Part shown: positions 60,468-64,000 of the stretch, one piece after another
Position numbering within the stretch: the stretch's first letter is position 1
How the letters are laid out: every line of letters starts with the position of its first letter
Source: a bacterium
Lineage (GTDB): Bacteria; Armatimonadota; Fimbriimonadia; Fimbriimonadales; Fimbriimonadaceae
Assembly: GCA_027483535.1 (NCBI GenBank)
Contig: JAIXUN010000002.1
Location: 1,922,001-1,986,000, forward strand
Length of the DNA: 64,000 bases
Reading direction: 5' to 3'
Position numbers and translations under genes: made by a program
Notes under the pieces: generated by a model
The model's database searches: none
The model's input: only the letters and a program-made list of their open reading frames with translations
Told to the model about the DNA's origin: nothing

Positions 60468-61907
60468 TTATGCACTTTCAGGGTCGGCAGAGGCAGCCAC
60501 GGTGGGCTGAGGGGTGGGTGCCGGGAATCGCCGTGCCCAGAGGGCGAAAAGGACCATCGCAACGGCGATGACTCCAACGACTACCGGCCCCACTTCTTTG
60601 CTCTCCACGAGAAGTTGAACGTTCAGAATGGTCACCACGGCGGCGATCAGGAATCCGCACACCACCATCCACTGCGGATTCTTAAGGTCGCCCATTTTGC
60701 GCTTGTCGGAGGTGATCATCACCAACGGGAAGACGGCAAAGGGCAACTGCAAAGCGAGAACGATTTGAGAGACCACCAGGCCATCGAGCGATTTGCCGTG
60801 AGCGCTGGTAACAAGGATCATCGCCGGGACGATCGCGATCGTGCGCGTGATCAAGCGCCGAATCCAAGGCTTGACGCGCCACTTGGTGAAGCCCTCCATC
60901 ACCACCTGTCCGGCGAGCGTTCCGGTGACTGTGGACGACTGTCCGGACGCAAGCAAGGCAACGGCGAAGAGGGTCGCCGCTCCACCTGCTAGAACGGGCT
61001 TCAAAAGTTCATGCGCCTGCTCCAGTTGGTCGACAACGATTCCCTTGGAGTGAAACTGAGCGGCGGCGAGAATGAGGATCGACGCGTTGACGAAGAACGC
61101 CATTCCGAGAGCGATCACCGTATCGATGTTGCCGTTGCGGATCGCCTCCTTCTTCCCTTCCGGAGTCTTTTCGAACGCTCGGGTTTGAATGATGGCGCTG
61201 TGCAGATACAGGTTGTGCGGCATAACCGTCGCACCTAAAATGCCCACTGCCGCCGCGAGCGACTGCCCGGTGAGTCGCTCCTTGGGAATCATGCCTCCGA
61301 ACACACCCGCCCAGTTCGGCTGAGAAACGGCCACGTTGATGAGGAAGCACACTCCGATGGTCAGCACGAGAGTGATGATCAGCGCCTCTAGCTTTCGGAA
61401 ACCGTACTTGGTGAGCGCCAAAAGAAGTAGAACATCGAAGCCCGTGATCAGCACTCCGGCCCAGAGCGGGAGTCCGAAGAGCAGGTTGAGCGCAACCGCA
61501 GAGCCAATCACCTCCGCCACGTCGGTAGCAATGATGGCAATCTCGCAGAGGATCCAGAGCGCCATCGCCACTGGCTTGCGATAGTAGTCTCGGCATGCCT
61601 GAGCAAGGTCTTTGTTGAGCACAATGCCCATGCGCACGCACATGGATTGCAAGACCATCGCCATGAGGTTGGAAAGGACGATGACCCAGAGGAGTCGGTA
61701 GCCAAACAGCGATCCGCCTTCAAGCCCCGTTGCCCAGTTGCCGGGGTCCATGTAACCCACGGAAACAAGAAATGCCGGACCGGAAAACTTCAGGAATCGC
61801 AGGATGCCCGTGCCACCCGCAACCGAAACCGAGCGATAAGATTCTGGAAGCGAGTTCTCGGAATCCTGATCCTCCCTTTGTTTAGTTTCGACTGCGTTTT
61901 GTAGCAC
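60468..61907 (-). CDS. Nramp-family divalent metal transporter (MntH-like)
   Basis: 479 residues, GTG start. Ten to eleven membrane helices; the metal-binding motif YMDPGNWAT in helix 1 (Asp-Pro-Gly-Asn) and 'MPHNLYLHSA' in helix 6 are both present. It imports Mn2+/Fe2+ with protons. A cytoplasmic head of about 35 residues precedes helix 1. It forms a two-gene unit with the CDF exporter. Confidence 0.93.
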   Translation of the reverse strand: MLQNAVETKQREDQDSENSLPESYRSVSVAGGTGILRFLKFSGPAFLVSVGYMDPGNWATGLEGGSLFGYRLLWVIVLSNLMAMVLQSMCVRMGIVLNKDLAQACRDYYRKPVAMALWILCEIAIIATDVAEVIGSAVALNLLFGLPLWAGVLITGFDVLLLLALTKYGFRKLEALIITLVLTIGVCFLINVAVSQPNWAGVFGGMIPKERLTGQSLAAAVGILGATVMPHNLYLHSAIIQTRAFEKTPEGKKEAIRNGNIDTVIALGMAFFVNASILILAAAQFHSKGIVVDQLEQAHELLKPVLAGGAATLFAVALLASGQSSTVTGTLAGQVVMEGFTKWRVKPWIRRLITRTIAIVPAMILVTSAHGKSLDGLVVSQIVLALQLPFAVFPLVMITSDKRKMGDLKNPQWMVVCGFLIAAVVTILNVQLLVESKEVGPVVVGVIAVAMVLFALWARRFPAPTPQPTVAASADPESA

Positions 61908-61946
61908 TGGTTACATTCTAGCCGAATCGTTCGCGTTTGTCGGCGT

Positions 61947-62906
61947 TCAGTCGTGGAAAAGAATCCAGCGATAGCTCGAAACCGACCAGAGCGGAGCGCC
62001 CGCGGGAGGATCGATGGTGACGGCGAGTTCGCCCGGCTCTAGCGGGGATTCGAATTCCACTCCAAAGGTCGATTGTCGCCACCGGTTAGTGCGGTCTTGT
62101 TCTCCGCAGAACCATCTGCCAACCTGTTGGTCGTTGACGAAGACTCGGGCTTGGCTGAGCCCGTGGAACGCATCGTAGGTCCGAATGAGCAGCAGTCCGG
62201 TTACCGGACGGTCACTTATGATGGTCCAGCGCATCTCGTTCAGGTGACACGCTATCACCCTCGTCTGTTGCTCGCCATTCTGCCAAGTGGCGGTCAGTTC
62301 TTCTGGTTTAGAGAGGTTCTGGACGGTGAGCCCCTCTTTGCGCAGGGCTTCGATGTTTGCCATCTCCCACCCACCTGTGGTCCTGGAACGTTCTCGACCA
62401 ACGAGAATCTGCGGGGGCTCGTCGGGTTGAGCGGGTCGGCACTCCTCGAAGAATGGAATCGGGAACTCGGGTGAGCCTTTGGATCGTTGCTTTGACCCAT
62501 CGAGTTCAGCTTCCCCACCCGTCAGCCAGCCGCTCCCGAAAAATTGCGTTGAGATCGAGACCGATTCTCCGGTGGGTGGCTCGAAGGATCGGAAGCTCAG
62601 TTCGCAGCCAGGGTGGTCACGATGGGAAATCACGAGGTGTCTGCCTTTCTCCAAGACCACCGACTCTTCCAGGTCGCATCGGGCTAGATCCGGGGTTTGC
62701 AACGTGATCGGCTTAGGACTTTCAGCGAACAGGCGGGCTGTAAGGAACCCCGGCCCCTGAAACTCGCCCAAAACCAGTAATCGTTCCGGGAGGCGATACA
62801 GTCCCTCGGCCCGATTCCATAAGTAGGTAACCACACGATGATCCGCCCGAACAACTCTGGTTTTGATAGGCTTGCTCAAGCCGTTTTTGGGCCCGGACAT
62901 CGTCAT
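61947..62906 (-). CDS. Hypothetical protein
   Basis: About 319 residues from the ATG at 62906; the frame reaches a TTG at 62930 and another ATG lies at 62900. Soluble, beta-rich: 'RLPERLLVLGEFQGPGFL', 'GWLTGGEAELDG', and a C-terminal jelly-roll-like segment (GLLLIRTYDAFHGLSQARVFVNDQQVGRWF... EPGELAVTIDPP) resembling carbohydrate-binding-like domains of DUF2961 proteins. No catalytic motif recognised. Confidence 0.6.
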   Translation of the reverse strand: MTMSGPKNGLSKPIKTRVVRADHRVVTYLWNRAEGLYRLPERLLVLGEFQGPGFLTARLFAESPKPITLQTPDLARCDLEESVVLEKGRHLVISHRDHPGCELSFRSFEPPTGESVSISTQFFGSGWLTGGEAELDGSKQRSKGSPEFPIPFFEECRPAQPDEPPQILVGRERSRTTGGWEMANIEALRKEGLTVQNLSKPEELTATWQNGEQQTRVIACHLNEMRWTIISDRPVTGLLLIRTYDAFHGLSQARVFVNDQQVGRWFCGEQDRTNRWRQSTFGVEFESPLEPGELAVTIDPPAGAPLWSVSSYRWILFHD

Positions 62907-62978
62907 GATTTTGGCCAGGTGGAGACCCAAGACGCATCAAGAAAGCGTGGGTTCTTGCCGATGTTAAAGGGGACTTTC

Positions 62979-63308
62979 ATGGCATTCGATCGCAAGAACT
63001 CTGTCCTGTTTCAAAACCGCGCCACCAAACGGTTGCTCGCGGAGCATTTGAAGAGTTGTCCGGTTTGCGATGCCCTGAATTCTAGCGATACCGATTCCTG
63101 CTTTGTTTGCGGATGGCATGGCTCGTTCGAGCACGATTCGCAAACGATCGAGCATGGTCTGGACGACCTCCTTTCTCGTTGCCCCGAACTGGTGGAAGCG
63201 ATGATCATGGAGGCCGAGGTGAAGCAATCTCCTTGGGACAAGATAAAGAGCCGCGTGCTTACGTTCTTCCGAAAGGCCAGAACGAAGCGGGTCGATTTCC
63301 GGGTCTGA
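62979..63308 (+). CDS. Double zinc-ribbon protein upstream of dnaB
   Basis: 109 residues from the ATG at 62979 with AAAGGGGA at 6 nt; the frame opens earlier. CPVCDALNSSDTDSCFVCGW gives a four-cysteine zinc ribbon (CxxC...CxxC). It continues with an acidic helical part (TIEHGLDDLLSRCPELVEAMIMEAEV) and a basic tail (RKARTKRVDFRV). Unknown function. It precedes dnaB by 133 bp on the same strand. Confidence 0.7.
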   Translation: MAFDRKNSVLFQNRATKRLLAEHLKSCPVCDALNSSDTDSCFVCGWHGSFEHDSQTIEHGLDDLLSRCPELVEAMIMEAEVKQSPWDKIKSRVLTFFRKARTKRVDFRV

Positions 63309-63313
63309 TAGAC

Positions 63314-63405
63314 TTTTCCACAGGCTTTATCACCTTCCGTTGAAGGTTCCGGGTTGAAAAAGGGGTGTGGATAACCCGTTGAAAAATCGTTCTTCGTGTG
63401 GAAAG
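63314..63405 (+). promoter_or_regulatory. Cluster of DnaA-box-like sites before dnaB
   Basis: Three 9-mers lie in 92 bp: TTTTCCACA (63314-63322, plus), a perfect TTATCCACA on the minus strand (63366-63374) and CTTTCCACA on the minus strand (63397-63405). The middle one fits the DnaA consensus exactly. They could be DnaA-controlled promoter sites for dnaB; an origin is less likely, as no AT-rich unwinding region is visible. Confidence 0.45.
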
Positions 63406-63441
63406 CTCATCGCGATAAACTAGGCGATTCCCGAGCAACGG

Positions 63442-64000
63442 ATGAGCACCACTTCTAACCCGCGCATGCCTCTGTACAGTATCGAGGCGGAAATGTCGGT
63501 TCTGGGATCGATGATCCTTTCCACGCGTGCGGCGGAACAGTTGGTAACGACTCTCACCGAAGACGAGTTTTATCGTCCGGCTCACCGCCTCATTTTTCGG
63601 GCGATTCGTCAGTTGGTTTCCAACCACAAAGAGATCGACCTGGTGACCCTTCGGGCAGAACTGGTCGAGCGAGGAAATCTCGCGGATGTCGGCGGAATCG
63701 ACTTCCTGATCGAGATCGCCGAATACGTCCCAAGCGCCGCCAACGCCATGGATTACGCGGGGATCGTTCGCGACCGCGCAACTCTAAGGCGCTTAGAAGA
63801 ATCCGCCGCGAAGATCATTGAGATCGTCCACAACCCGGATGAAGGAAACGCATCCGACAAGGTGGATTCGGCAGAAAGGGTGATCTTTGAAGTTGGCAAG
63901 CGCCAATTGGGAAACTACTTCACTTCGGTTGCTTCCCTCTCCAAAGAGTTCTTCGTTGACGTTGACACCATTGTCGAAACAGGCAAGCCCATGCAGGGCT
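63442..64000 (+). CDS. dnaB: Replicative DNA helicase DnaB, N-terminal part
   Basis: The frame is open at the right edge; 186 codons are present. 'MPLYSIEAEMSVLGSMILS' opens the N-terminal domain, followed by DEFYRPAHRLIFRAI, ELVERGNLADVGGIDFL and YVPSAANAMDYAGIVRDRATLRRL, all classic DnaB. The RecA-type ATPase begins beyond the window. Intein-containing dnaB genes are common, but the insertion sites lie outside. Confidence 0.96.
   Translation, partial: MSTTSNPRMPLYSIEAEMSVLGSMILSTRAAEQLVTTLTEDEFYRPAHRLIFRAIRQLVSNHKEIDLVTLRAELVERGNLADVGGIDFLIEIAEYVPSAANAMDYAGIVRDRATLRRLEESAAKIIEIVHNPDEGNASDKVDSAERVIFEVGKRQLGNYFTSVASLSKEFFVDVDTIVETGKPMQG

Noticed and set aside
1-64000. tRNA, rRNA, CRISPR arrays and prophage genes
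   Set aside because: No cloverleaf with a CCA-type end, no rRNA core, no regular direct repeats and no integrase or phage structural genes were seen.

Overview
The window looks like chromosomal DNA of a moderately GC-rich, Gram-negative-type bacterium, most likely Armatimonadota (Fimbriimonadia-like). This is an inference, not a database result. It rests on a pseudopilin of the H-X9-DG kind, a PEP-CTERM 'choice-of-anchor A' protein, many secreted proteins with signal peptides, a Thermus/Rickettsia-type isocitrate dehydrogenase module and frequent GTG/TTG starts. Most of the window is single-copy housekeeping and accessory metabolism. I see no tRNA, rRNA, CRISPR array, transposase or prophage.

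Layout. 0-6.8 kb: end of miaB, ppa, corA, a stand-alone C-terminal half of cobalamin methionine synthase, two secreted proteins and an NAD-type isocitrate dehydrogenase homologue. 6.8-17.7 kb: CocE-type hydrolase, an ABC-2 exporter operon with a TPR protein, a sugar-phosphate isomerase-like protein, two tandem subtilases and sucC. 17.8-28.4 kb: GH10 xylanase, fatty-acid desaturase, PEP-CTERM protein, aspS, a zeta-toxin-like kinase with a small partner, a SpoU methylase, a DUF429 protein, a membrane-anchored Pro-rich protein and a thioredoxin-fold protein. 28.4-37.7 kb: pruA, a 1710-residue hybrid histidine kinase with nine PAS domains, a PAS-only protein and a secreted protein. 37.7-44.4 kb: clpP-clpX, a solitary rplA, a ccmABCD heme-export cluster with a methyltransferase, and a cupin phosphoglucose isomerase. 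44.5-52.98 kb: a GH5-like glycosidase, OsmC, a split NADP-type isocitrate dehydrogenase pair, a pseudopilin, an Lrp regulator, a YfbU-like protein, rplJ-rplL with an L10 leader, a Gfo/Idh/MocA dehydrogenase and deoC. 53-57.4 kb: an AT-richer, disrupted Rhs/polymorphic-toxin island with small membrane proteins. 57.4-64 kb: a beta-CASP nuclease, DUF2256, an Nramp-CDF metal transporter operon, a zinc-ribbon protein and the start of dnaB behind DnaA-box-like sites.

How the genes fit together. Two isocitrate dehydrogenases carry opposite cofactor signatures. The NADP-type one is preceded by a separate gene for the small C-terminal domain that is fused to the enzyme in Thermus thermophilus. With sucC they sketch a TCA branch whose parts are scattered. 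Ribosomal stalk and L1 genes, usually one cluster, sit about 9 kb apart with separate control. The ccm genes form one tightly overlapping operon containing a 40-residue CcmD hidden inside the end of ccmC. The Rhs island holds the clearest recent rearrangement: a 71-bp palindromic insertion breaks an Rhs repeat and supplies a new ATG.

Limits: all homology statements come from motif recognition by eye. Starts were moved from the longest frame where a ribosome binding site, signal peptide or family length argued for it, and this is stated in each entry.
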